Under the pieces are notes generated by a model, which saw only the letters and a list, made by a program, of their open reading frames with translations, was not told the origin of the DNA and ran no database searches. This document shows, in pieces, positions 18,054 to 29,701 of a stretch of 64,000 nt of DNA. The position numbers were made by a program, and so were the translations under genes. The stretch is from NCBI RefSeq assembly GCF_900094925.1, contig NZ_FMAY01000003.1, forward strand, positions 364,960 through 428,959, read 5' to 3'. The DNA is from Kosakonia oryzendophytica (lineage in GTDB: Bacteria > Pseudomonadota > Gammaproteobacteria > Enterobacterales > Enterobacteriaceae). The first letter of the stretch is position 1, and each line of letters opens with the position of its first letter.

Positions 18054-18413
18054 ATGTCTACCACCTTGTTTAAAGATTTCACCTTTGAAGCCGCTCACCA
18101 TCTGCCGCATGTACCGCAGGGGCATAAGTGCGGTCGTCTGCATGGCCACTCTTTTATGGTGCGCCTGGAGATCACCGGCGAGGTGGATCCTTATACCGGC
18201 TGGATCATGGACTTTGCGGAGCTGAAAGCGGCGTTTAAACCGCTCTACGACCGACTCGATCACTACTACCTGAATGAAATCCCGGGACTGGAAAACCCAA
18301 CCAGCGAAGTGCTGGCGAAATGGATTTGGGATCAGATGAAGCCCGTCGTGCCGCTGCTTAGCGCGGTGATGGTGAAAGAGACCTGCACCGCCGGGTGCGT
18401 CTACCGCGGCTGA
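18054..18413 (+). CDS. queD: 6-carboxytetrahydropterin synthase QueD
   Basis: 119-residue PTPS-family enzyme that makes 6-carboxy-5,6,7,8-tetrahydropterin from dihydroneopterin triphosphate, an early step toward queuosine. The zinc and catalytic motifs [21 protein letters not shown] and VKETCTAGC are present. The ATG at 18054 gives the usual length; the longer frame to 17982 would run through the hairpin. It converges on queE, the next enzyme of the pathway, with a shared terminator between them. Confidence 0.95.
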   Translation: MSTTLFKDFTFEAAHHLPHVPQGHKCGRLHGHSFMVRLEITGEVDPYTGWIMDFAELKAAFKPLYDRLDHYYLNEIPGLENPTSEVLAKWIWDQMKPVVPLLSAVMVKETCTAGCVYRG

Positions 18414-18430
18414 TCCACTCGTCGTAAACA

Positions 18431-18455
18431 ATAAACCCGCCGCTGGCGGGTTTAT
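18431..18455. terminator. Bidirectional terminator queD/queE
   Basis: ATAAACCCGCC and GGCGGGTTTAT form an 11-base stem with a 3-base loop between the two convergent genes. Confidence 0.75.
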
Positions 18456-18458
18456 GTA

Positions 18459-19130
18459 TCAGGCAATATTCAGATATTTGTGCGTCTGCATTGACAACCG
18501 CCAGTTACGGGCGATACAGGTTTCGATACATAACCGCGTCGCGTCCTCTTTCTGGCTGATGGGCTGCAGGGCGATCACCCGGTGTTTATCATCAGCAAGC
18601 TGCGACAGCAGGGTATCCAGCGCTTCGATGTCGCGCAAACGTCCTACCGGGTGCTTTATTTCATCAGCGCGCTCCAGCGCCTGCTGTAACACTTCATAGC
18701 CGCCGCGCATATTGACCTTTGGCGACACCGTCACCCAGGTAGTGTGCGAAGCGCGCACCTCATGAGTGCCGCTGGTTTCTATCTGGCAGCTAAAGCCATT
18801 TTTCTCCAGCGTTGCCGTCAGCGGGATCAGATCATGAATACAGGGTTCGCCGCCGGTAATCACCACATGGCGCGCAGTCCAGCCCTGGCGTTGAATAATG
18901 GCGAGCAGATCTTCACTGTTCGCCGCGCCCCACTTATCGCTCTCTTTAGTCTTCGCAAGGATGCTGAACAGCGACACTTCCCGATCCGCAAGCTTATCCC
19001 AGGTGTGTTTGGTGTCGCACCAGGCGCACCCCACCGGGCATCCCTGTAAACGAATAAAAATAGCGGGAACGCCGGTAAAGTAACCCTCGCCTTGCAAGGT
19101 CTGGAACATCTCATTAATCGGGTACTGCAT
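18459..19130 (-). CDS. queE: 7-carboxy-7-deazaguanine synthase QueE
   Basis: 223-residue radical SAM enzyme converting 6-carboxytetrahydropterin to 7-carboxy-7-deazaguanine. The cysteine motif CPVGCAWC that holds the 4Fe-4S cluster, the GGEPCIH SAM-binding segment and the QGEGYFTG start are clear. The start MQYPINEMFQ at 19130 matches the E. coli protein; the open frame upstream to 19205 is not supported. QueD, QueE and QueF are all in this window; QueC is not. Confidence 0.95.
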   Translation of the reverse strand: MQYPINEMFQTLQGEGYFTGVPAIFIRLQGCPVGCAWCDTKHTWDKLADREVSLFSILAKTKESDKWGAANSEDLLAIIQRQGWTARHVVITGGEPCIHDLIPLTATLEKNGFSCQIETSGTHEVRASHTTWVTVSPKVNMRGGYEVLQQALERADEIKHPVGRLRDIEALDTLLSQLADDKHRVIALQPISQKEDATRLCIETCIARNWRLSMQTHKYLNIA

Positions 19131-19332
19131 CATCACTCTTACTGGAAGTTTAAAGAAGTAATTATTGCAGATTACCGCCCACCGATCATGTGCCATTTGC
19201 GCCACCCGCGCCGGGAGCGCTTTTAACCGCTGAAATGAATGACTATCAGTAATGGCAAATTGTCATAGCGGAAGAATAGCCGCTATTATGCTGGGGTAAT
19301 TCCTCTCTTATTGCCCTGCAAGGATGATGCAT

Positions 19333-20289
19333 ATGGCGCGCATACTGGCAATGTTGCTGGTACTGACAGGCTTTGCCGCTCAGGCTCTGGCCTCCCCGAT
19401 TCCGCCGATGAACGGCTTTGTTAACGATCCGGATGAACTGTTGACCTCATGGGAACGGGCAGAGCTTAACCACCAGGTGAATATACTCAATGAGCGCTCC
19501 GGCACGCAAACTGCCGTACTGGTGGTACAAAGCACCGGCAACGACACTATTGAGCAATTTGCCTGGCGGGTGTTTAACCAATGGCGATTAGGCAATGCCC
19601 TGCGTAATGACGGCATATTGTTGCTGGTCGCATGGCAGGACCGCCATGTCAGGATCGAGGTAGGAACCGGGCTTGAAGGAATGCTTACGGACGCATTGGC
19701 AGGCAGAATCATTAATGAGTACATCATTCCGCCCTTTAAATCCGGCGAGCTGGCAACAGGGATCACCCAGGGTGTGGAAGGGATCAGTACCGTACTTGCC
19801 AGCCAGCCTTTGCCCAAAGCGGAACCACCGACATTTTGGCAGGAGATATCTGCGTATTTTTCCCTGTGGAAGAGTCTGCTGGCGCTGGCGGTGGTGATCA
19901 TTTTCCTGACGGTAACCGGCAGGCTGCGGTTATTAGCAGCACTGTTCGTTGTTGCCTGCCCGCTGACGCTGATACTGCTGTTTTTCAGTGACCAGGCACC
20001 GTGGTTGATGCCCTATGTCTGGTTCAGCGGCTCGATTCCGGTTGCCATACTCATTATGGTGCTCGGCGTCCTGTTTATTTATCCTCAGCGCCTGAGTGCC
20101 GCAGGGCGGCAGAAATACCGCGAGAGCCGCCAAAGCAATCATTTGAGTAGCGCCGCCACCGTCTGGACCAGCACCGACACCACGCATTACAGCAGTAGCG
20201 ATAGCACAAGCCATAGCAGCAGTGACAGTTCCAGCTCCGGGGGGGATGGTGGCTCAAGCGATGGCGGCGGTTCATCGGGCAATTGGTAA
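19333..20289 (+). CDS. ygcG: TPM-domain membrane protein YgcG
   Basis: About 318 residues. A signal peptide (cleavage near ALA-SPIPPM) leads to a TPM/phosphatase-like domain (about 25-150; NDPDELLTSWERAEL, GILLLVAWQDRHVRIEVG). Two or three membrane helices follow (about 183-260), then a cytoplasmic tail very rich in Ser and Gly (SSSGGDGGSSDGGGSSGNW). The fold is shared with photosystem II repair proteins; its role in enterobacteria is unknown. It lies beside queE and near eno, as in E. coli. Alternative ATGs at 19324 and 19327 have poorer ribosome-site spacing. Confidence 0.8.
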   Translation: MARILAMLLVLTGFAAQALASPIPPMNGFVNDPDELLTSWERAELNHQVNILNERSGTQTAVLVVQSTGNDTIEQFAWRVFNQWRLGNALRNDGILLLVAWQDRHVRIEVGTGLEGMLTDALAGRIINEYIIPPFKSGELATGITQGVEGISTVLASQPLPKAEPPTFWQEISAYFSLWKSLLALAVVIIFLTVTGRLRLLAALFVVACPLTLILLFFSDQAPWLMPYVWFSGSIPVAILIMVLGVLFIYPQRLSAAGRQKYRESRQSNHLSSAATVWTSTDTTHYSSSDSTSHSSSDSSSSGGDGGSSDGGGSSGNW

Positions 20290-20648
20290 ACTCGCCGTGT
20301 AACGCTCAGTGTATGGCTATTACGTTGCAGGGATTTCCCTGCAACGCGATTATTTAACCAGGTCAGAAATGATGTAACCAAATATTATTTATCTTACACT
20401 TTGAATTATCTGCGCGGGCAAATGCCGGCGCTTTCCGGTAAAAATAACCAGCACGAAATCAACCAGATAACTATTTCATTATTCACGGGTGAATTTTTCG
20501 CTGCGCTTCATTGTCAAAGTTCAATCCCCTTTCGTATGTACCTTAAAATAAGCTTAAGAAGCCCCCAAAAACCCCGCCATCTTATTTACATAGCGTTTAG
20601 CTTTCTGTGCCTAAAATCCGCCAAATCGACCATGATGAGATAGCACTC
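20290..20648. other. AT-rich gap after ygcG
   Basis: Apart from the hairpin at 20323-20346, this stretch looks like promoter DNA for the downstream SDR gene. A short open frame at 20401-20643 lacks a ribosome site and protein-like composition. I see no gene. Confidence 0.5.
20323..20346 (+). terminator. Hairpin after ygcG
   Basis: CGTTGCAGGG and CCCTGCAACG form a 10-base perfect stem with a 4-base loop, 34 bases past the ygcG stop. The T-tract is short (GATTATTT). Confidence 0.55.
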
Positions 20649-21758
20649 GTGAATACATTATTGATAACAGGCGTGACCGGGTTTCTTGGCGGGGCAGTAT
20701 TAGAAAAAATCCTTAATGGCAATGACGCGATGAATTTGCTGCTGCTGGTTCGGGCGAACGACGCCGCAGCCGGTATTGAGCGCGTGAAGTCTAATATGCG
20801 CAAATTTAACCTCAGCGAAGAGACATTGCAGCGACTGACCGCCGATCAGGTTTTGCTTGGTGATCTGGGCGAACCGGAGGGATTTCTGGATGATCCGCGA
20901 CTGGAGTCGGTCACGCATGTGCTGAACTGCGCAGCGGTCGCCTCATTCGGTAATAACCCGCTGGTGTGGAAAGTGAACGTCGAAGGCACGCTGGCCTTTG
21001 CCCGTCGCATGTCTCAGGTCACAGGATTACAACGTTTTCTGCATGTGGGTACGGCAATGTCGTGCACGCCAGAGCCCGACTCACTGGTGCCGGAAAGCGC
21101 AGAATTTCGCGAGAATGCCGAGCACCTGGTCACGTATACCCGCTCTAAGTCCACCATCGAACAGTTGATGCGTACAGAGTGCCCGCAGTTGCCGCTGGTC
21201 ATTGCACGCCCGTCTATCGTCGTCGGCCATACCAGCCATGGTTGCCAGCCTTCCACCAGCATTTTCTGGGTCTTTAGCATGGGGCTGATGCTGCAAAAAT
21301 TTATCTGCTCGCTGGAAGATCGCATCGACGTTATCCCTGTCGATTATTGCGCCGATGCACTGCTGATGCTGCTTAAAGGCCAGATCGCTAACGGTGAAGT
21401 GGTGCACATTTCTGCAGGTGAAGAGAACAGTGTGCGCTTTGCGGATATCGACCGCGCGATGGCCAAAGCACTGGAGAAAGCTCCGGTCGGCGATAAATAC
21501 GCCCAGGTGAGCTATGAAACCTTAGTGAAAATGCGCCGCGAGCTGAAAGATATTTTCGGGCCGTGTAATGAACGCCTGATGCTGAAAGCCATGCGTCTGT
21601 ATGGCGCTTTTGCTGAACTGAACGTACGTTTCAGCAATGATAAACTGCTCAGCATGGGGATGCCGAAGCCGCCGCGTTTTACCGATTATATCGCCCGCTG
21701 TGTACAGACGACGCACGGTCTGTCTATCCCGCAACAGATGGAAGTCGATTTCAAATAG
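20649..21758 (+). CDS. Extended SDR / thioester-reductase-like oxidoreductase
   Basis: About 369 residues resembling the NAD(P)-binding domain of male-sterility/thioester reductases. The nucleotide loop is TGVTGFLGG (residues about 8-16), followed by VNVEGTLAFARRM, HVGTAM and the catalytic YTRSK. The usual partners (adenylation or carrier domain) are absent, so it is a stand-alone reductase or epimerase-like enzyme of unknown substrate. Start is uncertain: GTG at 20649 gives the typical VNTLLITG N-terminus, GTG at 20607 adds 14 residues, and neither has a strong ribosome site. It lies between ygcG and eno. Confidence 0.75.
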   Translation: MNTLLITGVTGFLGGAVLEKILNGNDAMNLLLLVRANDAAAGIERVKSNMRKFNLSEETLQRLTADQVLLGDLGEPEGFLDDPRLESVTHVLNCAAVASFGNNPLVWKVNVEGTLAFARRMSQVTGLQRFLHVGTAMSCTPEPDSLVPESAEFRENAEHLVTYTRSKSTIEQLMRTECPQLPLVIARPSIVVGHTSHGCQPSTSIFWVFSMGLMLQKFICSLEDRIDVIPVDYCADALLMLLKGQIANGEVVHISAGEENSVRFADIDRAMAKALEKAPVGDKYAQVSYETLVKMRRELKDIFGPCNERLMLKAMRLYGAFAELNVRFSNDKLLSMGMPKPPRFTDYIARCVQTTHGLSIPQQMEVDFK

Positions 21759-21774
21759 TCGGTATCAAAAAGCC

Positions 21775-21807
21775 AAAAAAAATGCCAGTCAATCGACTGG
21801 CATTTTT
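21775..21807. terminator. Bidirectional terminator before eno
   Basis: AATGCCAGTC and GACTGGCATT pair around AATC with A-runs on the left and T-runs on the right, between the SDR gene and the convergent eno gene. Confidence 0.88.
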
Positions 21808-21825
21808 CATGTAAGGCTGAGGCGA

Positions 21826-25195
<3,370 letters not shown>

Positions 25196-25987
25196 TTAAA
25201 GATCATATTCCTGGCGTTTTACCTGCTGCCAGACATTTTCCATTGTTTCCAGATCCACGCCTGTCATTTCCAGCCCGCGCTCGCGGACAATACGCTCAAC
25301 TTCGCGGAAACGGCGTTCAAACTTGAGGTTGGCTTTTTGCAGCGCGGTTTCTGCTTTTACCCCAAGATGACGGGAAAGATTGACCGTGGCGAACAACAAA
25401 TCGCCCATTTCTTCTTCCAGTTTCGCATCGTCCACAACGACCTGTTTCGCCTCGTGCATCACCTCATCAATCTCTTCATAGACTTTGTCGAGCACCGGGC
25501 CGAGGGTAGTCCAGTCAAAGCCGACGGTAGAACAGCGTTTCTGGATTTTATGCGCGCGCATCAACGCTGGCAGACTATGGGGAATATCATCCAGCGCCGA
25601 ATGTTGCGCCTTTTCCGCCCGCTCTTCGCTTTTGATTTGCTCCCAGCGAGTCAGCACTTCCGTGCTGGTTTCCGCGTGCGCATCACCGAAGATATGCGGG
25701 TGGCGTCGCTCCAGCTTGTCGCTGATAGCGGCACAAATGTCGTTGAAATCAAAACGCCCCTCTTCCTGCGCCATCTGCGCGTAAAACACCACCTGGAATA
25801 GCAAGTCGCCCAGCTCACCGCGCAAATCGTCAAAATCCTCACGGGAAATCGCGTCCAGCACTTCATACGTCTCTTCCAGCGTGTACGGCGCGATGGTGGC
25901 GAAGGTTTGTTCTTTGTCCCACGGGCAGCCAGTTTCCGGGTCGCGCAGGCGTTGCATAATCCCGAGCAAACGGTCGATTTGAGTCAT
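25196..25987 (-). CDS. mazG: Nucleoside triphosphate pyrophosphohydrolase MazG
   Basis: 263 residues with two MazG all-alpha domains. The metal-binding EExxE-type motif occurs in the first half (ETYEVLDAI, then DDLRGELGDLLFQVVFYAQM) and again in the second (EEIDEVMHEAK, LEEEMGDLLFATVNLSRHLG). It hydrolyses NTPs and dNTPs to monophosphates and in E. coli lowers ppGpp under stress. It lies directly downstream of relA; the mazEF toxin-antitoxin pair found between them in E. coli is absent. Confidence 0.95.
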   Translation of the reverse strand: MTQIDRLLGIMQRLRDPETGCPWDKEQTFATIAPYTLEETYEVLDAISREDFDDLRGELGDLLFQVVFYAQMAQEEGRFDFNDICAAISDKLERRHPHIFGDAHAETSTEVLTRWEQIKSEERAEKAQHSALDDIPHSLPALMRAHKIQKRCSTVGFDWTTLGPVLDKVYEEIDEVMHEAKQVVVDDAKLEEEMGDLLFATVNLSRHLGVKAETALQKANLKFERRFREVERIVRERGLEMTGVDLETMENVWQQVKRQEYDL

Positions 25988-26013
25988 GAGAAATCCCTGA
26001 TCATAAAACGTTG

Positions 26014-26037
26014 CTCCTCTCCCCGCAGGGAGAGGAG
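26014..26037 (-). terminator. Hairpin between relA and mazG
   Basis: CTCCTCTCCC and GGGAGAGGAG form a perfect 10-base stem around CGCA. On the minus strand it is followed by CAACGTTTTATG, only a modest T-tract, so partial termination between relA and mazG is likely. Confidence 0.6.
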
Positions 26038-26053
26038 TTGAGTGAAGAGAAAA

Positions 26054-28291
26054 TCAGCCGCCGTGCAGACGACGGGCGTCGATCACATCCGGCACCTGGT
26101 TAAGTTTACCCAGCACGCGGCCCAGTACCTGCAGGTTATAGATTTCGATATTCATATCGATGGTGGCCAGCTGCTGCTTCGTATCGCTGCGGCTGGCGAC
26201 GCCCAACACATTCACCTTCTCGTTGGCGAGGATCGTGGTGATATCGCGCAGCAAGCCACTGCGATCGTTGGCGGTAACACGCACCACCAGCGAGTAACCT
26301 GCCGAGTAGCTTTCGCCCCAGACGGCTTCCACGATGCGCTCCGGCGCGACCGTGCGCAGCTCTTCAAGCTGATCGCAGTCGGCGCGGTGAATCGAGATCC
26401 CACGCCCCTGAGTGATAAAACCAACGATCTCATCCCCCGGGATCGGCTGGCAGCACCGTGCAATATGGTGCATCAGATTACCCACGCCTTCCACCACCAC
26501 GCGACCGTTGTCTTTACTGCGGGTTTGCGGCGTATAGGTTTTCTGCTGCAACTGCTTCAGTGCGGCGGCATCCTGCTCTGCTGCGCTCGGTTTATTGAAC
26601 TGCGATTGCAGGAAGTTCACCATCTGGTTAAGACGAATATCCCCACCGCCAATCGCCGCGAGCAACTCTTCCATTTCGTTAAAGTTGTAGCGCGGCAGCA
26701 GATGTTTTTCCGCCTCTTTCAGGCTGATGCCCAGATGCGCCAGCTCATCGTCGAGGATCTGCCGCCCGGCCAGGATGTTTTTGTCACGATCCTGTTTACG
26801 GAACCAGGCGTGGATCTTCGAACGCCCACGGCTGGTGGTCACATAGCCGAGGTTCGGGTTCAGCCAGTCGCGGCTTGGGTTTGGCTGCTTCTGAGTGATG
26901 ATTTCAATCTGATCGCCCATCTGCAACTGGTATGTAAAGGGCACAATGCGCCCGCTAATTTTCGCGCCGATGCAGCGGTGCCCCACGTCACTGTGAATAT
27001 GGTAAGCGAAGTCCAGCGGCGTGGAGCCTGCCGGTAAGTCCACCACATCCCCTTTCGGCGTAAACACATACACCCGATCGTCGAACACCTGGCTGCGCAC
27101 TTCATCAAGCATCTCGCCAGAGTCGGCCATCTCTTCCTGCCAGGCGATCAGTTTACGCAGCCAGGCAATACGGTCTTCATGAGCGGAACGTGGGCTGCCT
27201 GCAACGGCTGTACCCTCTTTGTACTTCCAGTGCGCCGCCACACCCAGTTCAGCGTCTTCATGCATCTGGCGGGTACGGATCTGGATCTCCACCGTTTTCC
27301 CGCCCGGCCCCAGTACCACGGTATGGATCGACTGATAACCGTTCGGTTTCGGGTTGGCGACATAGTCATCAAACTCATCCGGCAAATGGCGGTAATGGGT
27401 ATGGACAATCCCTAACGCCGCGTAACAATCCTGCAAGCGTTCAGCGACAATACGCACGGCGCGCACATCAAACAGCTCGTCAAAAGCGAGGTGTTTTTTC
27501 TGCATTTTGCGCCAGATGCTGTAAATGTGTTTCGGACGACCATATACCTCGGCTTTAACGCCTTCGTTTTTCATCTCTGTACGCAAATGGCCGACGAACT
27601 CGTCAATATAGTGTTCACGATCGATACGCCGCTCGTGCAACAGTTTGGCGATGCGTTTGTATTCCGCCGGGTGCAAATAGCGGAAGCAGTAATCTTCCAG
27701 CTCCCATTTCAGTTGCCCGATCCCGAGGCGGTTCGCCAACGGCGCATAGATATTCGTACACTCTTTGGCCGCCAGCACGCGTTCATCTTCCGGCGCATCT
27801 TTTACTTCGCGCAAGTGCGCGATACGTTCAGCCAGCTTGATCACCACGCAGCGGAAATCATCCACCATCGCCAGCAGCATACGGCGGACGTTATCCACCT
27901 GTTCGGAGGAGACAGAATCGGTGTGGGTGGCTTTAAGCTGGCGGATGGCGGCCATATCGCGTACGCCGTGAATCAGGTTAACGACGGAAGCGCCCACGCT
28001 TTCACGCAACACCTCTTCGCTGACCACTTCGGCATCCGCCAGCGGGAACAGGAGCGCCGCACGCAATGTGTCCGTATCCATACTCAGCATGGAGAGGATT
28101 TCAACCATCTCGATACCGCGCGACAGCAGTATTTCCGCATTGGGATGCCCTTGCGTCTGGCGCAGACAATATTCCCAGGTTTCGGTTAAGCGTTCACACG
28201 ACGGTTGACTGGTGATCCCCAGACTCGCGATCCATTTTCCCGGATCGAATTCACCCGCTTTGTTCAAATGCGCACTGCGTACCGCAACCAT
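26054..28291 (-). CDS. relA: GTP pyrophosphokinase RelA
   Basis: 745 residues, one more than E. coli. It makes (p)ppGpp on starved ribosomes. Order: degenerate HD domain, synthetase domain (FDVRAVRIVAERLQDCYAAL, NPKPNGYQSIHTVV), TGS (FTPKGDVVDLPAGSTPLDF), helical and zinc-finger region (ARCCQPIPGDEIVGF), C-terminal ACT/RRM. The hydrolase HD residues are not conserved, as in true RelA. AAGGAGAGG precedes the ATG. Confidence 0.98.
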   Translation of the reverse strand: MVAVRSAHLNKAGEFDPGKWIASLGITSQPSCERLTETWEYCLRQTQGHPNAEILLSRGIEMVEILSMLSMDTDTLRAALLFPLADAEVVSEEVLRESVGASVVNLIHGVRDMAAIRQLKATHTDSVSSEQVDNVRRMLLAMVDDFRCVVIKLAERIAHLREVKDAPEDERVLAAKECTNIYAPLANRLGIGQLKWELEDYCFRYLHPAEYKRIAKLLHERRIDREHYIDEFVGHLRTEMKNEGVKAEVYGRPKHIYSIWRKMQKKHLAFDELFDVRAVRIVAERLQDCYAALGIVHTHYRHLPDEFDDYVANPKPNGYQSIHTVVLGPGGKTVEIQIRTRQMHEDAELGVAAHWKYKEGTAVAGSPRSAHEDRIAWLRKLIAWQEEMADSGEMLDEVRSQVFDDRVYVFTPKGDVVDLPAGSTPLDFAYHIHSDVGHRCIGAKISGRIVPFTYQLQMGDQIEIITQKQPNPSRDWLNPNLGYVTTSRGRSKIHAWFRKQDRDKNILAGRQILDDELAHLGISLKEAEKHLLPRYNFNEMEELLAAIGGGDIRLNQMVNFLQSQFNKPSAAEQDAAALKQLQQKTYTPQTRSKDNGRVVVEGVGNLMHHIARCCQPIPGDEIVGFITQGRGISIHRADCDQLEELRTVAPERIVEAVWGESYSAGYSLVVRVTANDRSGLLRDITTILANEKVNVLGVASRSDTKQQLATIDMNIEIYNLQVLGRVLGKLNQVPDVIDARRLHGG

Positions 28292-28343
28292 TGTCCTCTC
28301 CTTTCAGGGACCGGGCCTGTCGAACTCGACAAGCCGAAATTAA

Positions 28344-29645
28344 TCATTTGTGATTCACAAACAACACCATCGACTCCAGGTGGCCTGTGTGCGGGAACAT
28401 GTCCAGCATCGCCAACTGCTGAATCTGGTAACCCACATGTAAAAGCGCTTCACTGTCGCGGGCAAGGGTGGCGGGATTACAGGAAACGTACACCACCCGC
28501 TGCGGCGACAATTTTATAATATGTTGCATCACGCCTGCAGCACCTGCGCGCGCCGGATCGAGCAACACTTTGTCAAAACCCTGCCTGGCCCACGGCTGCG
28601 TTGTGACATCATCTTCCAGATTTTCATGAAAAAATGTCACATTGTGCAAGCCATTCTGTTGCGCGTTTTGCTGCGCTTTCGCCACCAGCCCGGCAACGCC
28701 TTCTACGCCGACGACACTGCCTGCGCGTTTCGCCAGCGGTAACGTGAAATTCCCCATTCCGCAGAACAGATCCAATACGCGATCGTCTGGCTGTACATCC
28801 AGCCACATCAATGCACGGGCGACCATCTGTTGGTTCACTCCGTCGTTCACCTGGATAAAATCCCGCGGACTGAACGTTAAGCGTAGCCCTTCAGAGCTGT
28901 ACCAGGGAACATCTCCGCACACATGTTCCAGTATCTCGCTTTGCGGCGCCAGATACAGCGCCAGGTCATGAGAATGCGAAAACCGTTCCAGTTTTTCTTT
29001 ATCATCAGTGGCTAACGGGCCGGTATGGCGTAAAACCATCAGCGGACCGTTGTCTGCATCAACCAATTCAACATGCCCAAGATGACGCACCGCTTTCAAC
29101 TGCGCCAGACATTCGCGCAGCGGGGAGAGCAATGCTTCAAGTCGATGCACCAACACCGGGCAACGCGTGATAGAGACGATGTCGTTGTCACCCGCTTTAC
29201 GAAAGCCCATCGCCAGTTGTTGCGTTTTTGACTGCCAGCTCAGGCTTAAGCGTGCGCGTCGGCGGTACCCCCACGGCTGAGCGGCAATCACCTCTTCGAC
29301 ATCGTGTTTCATCAAACGTGCCAGCGCGGCGCTTTTACTGCGCTGTTGCAGTGCAACACTGGCGTGCTGCTGCTGGCACCCCCCGCAAACGCCAAAGTGC
29401 GGGCACACGGGCGCTACACGCTCCGGGCTGTCGTTCAGGCGGCGTTTTACCTCACCGCGCGCAAATTGCCGTTTGTCCTCTTTCAGCGTGATTTCTGCCG
29501 TCTCGCCAGGCAAAAGTCCGGGAACAAACAACGCCTTACCATTATGGCGCGCAACGCCCTGACCAAAGGGATCAAGATCATTTACGGTTACCGTTAGTGT
29601 TTGACGAGTCGTCACGCGTCGTTTTGCAGAGTAGAATTGCGCCAT
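28344..29645 (-). CDS. rlmD: 23S rRNA m5U1939 methyltransferase RlmD
   Basis: 433 residues. A TRAM domain at the N-terminus is followed by a 4Fe-4S cluster motif ([13 protein letters not shown]) and a SAM methyltransferase core ([15 protein letters not shown]) with the catalytic cysteine in [10 protein letters not shown]. The start [11 protein letters not shown] at 29645 agrees with the E. coli protein; the upstream extension to 29663 is not supported. It diverges from barA. Confidence 0.96.
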   Translation of the reverse strand: MAQFYSAKRRVTTRQTLTVTVNDLDPFGQGVARHNGKALFVPGLLPGETAEITLKEDKRQFARGEVKRRLNDSPERVAPVCPHFGVCGGCQQQHASVALQQRSKSAALARLMKHDVEEVIAAQPWGYRRRARLSLSWQSKTQQLAMGFRKAGDNDIVSITRCPVLVHRLEALLSPLRECLAQLKAVRHLGHVELVDADNGPLMVLRHTGPLATDDKEKLERFSHSHDLALYLAPQSEILEHVCGDVPWYSSEGLRLTFSPRDFIQVNDGVNQQMVARALMWLDVQPDDRVLDLFCGMGNFTLPLAKRAGSVVGVEGVAGLVAKAQQNAQQNGLHNVTFFHENLEDDVTTQPWARQGFDKVLLDPARAGAAGVMQHIIKLSPQRVVYVSCNPATLARDSEALLHVGYQIQQLAMLDMFPHTGHLESMVLFVNHK

Positions 29646-29701
29646 TGCCTGGAAATATCTCATTACCGATTAATGGCCTTATTCTCCCATAACGGAATTC
29701 C

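Noticed and set aside
26042..27037. Open frame of 331 codons opposite relA
   Set aside because: RelA on the other strand is full length and almost identical to E. coli RelA.
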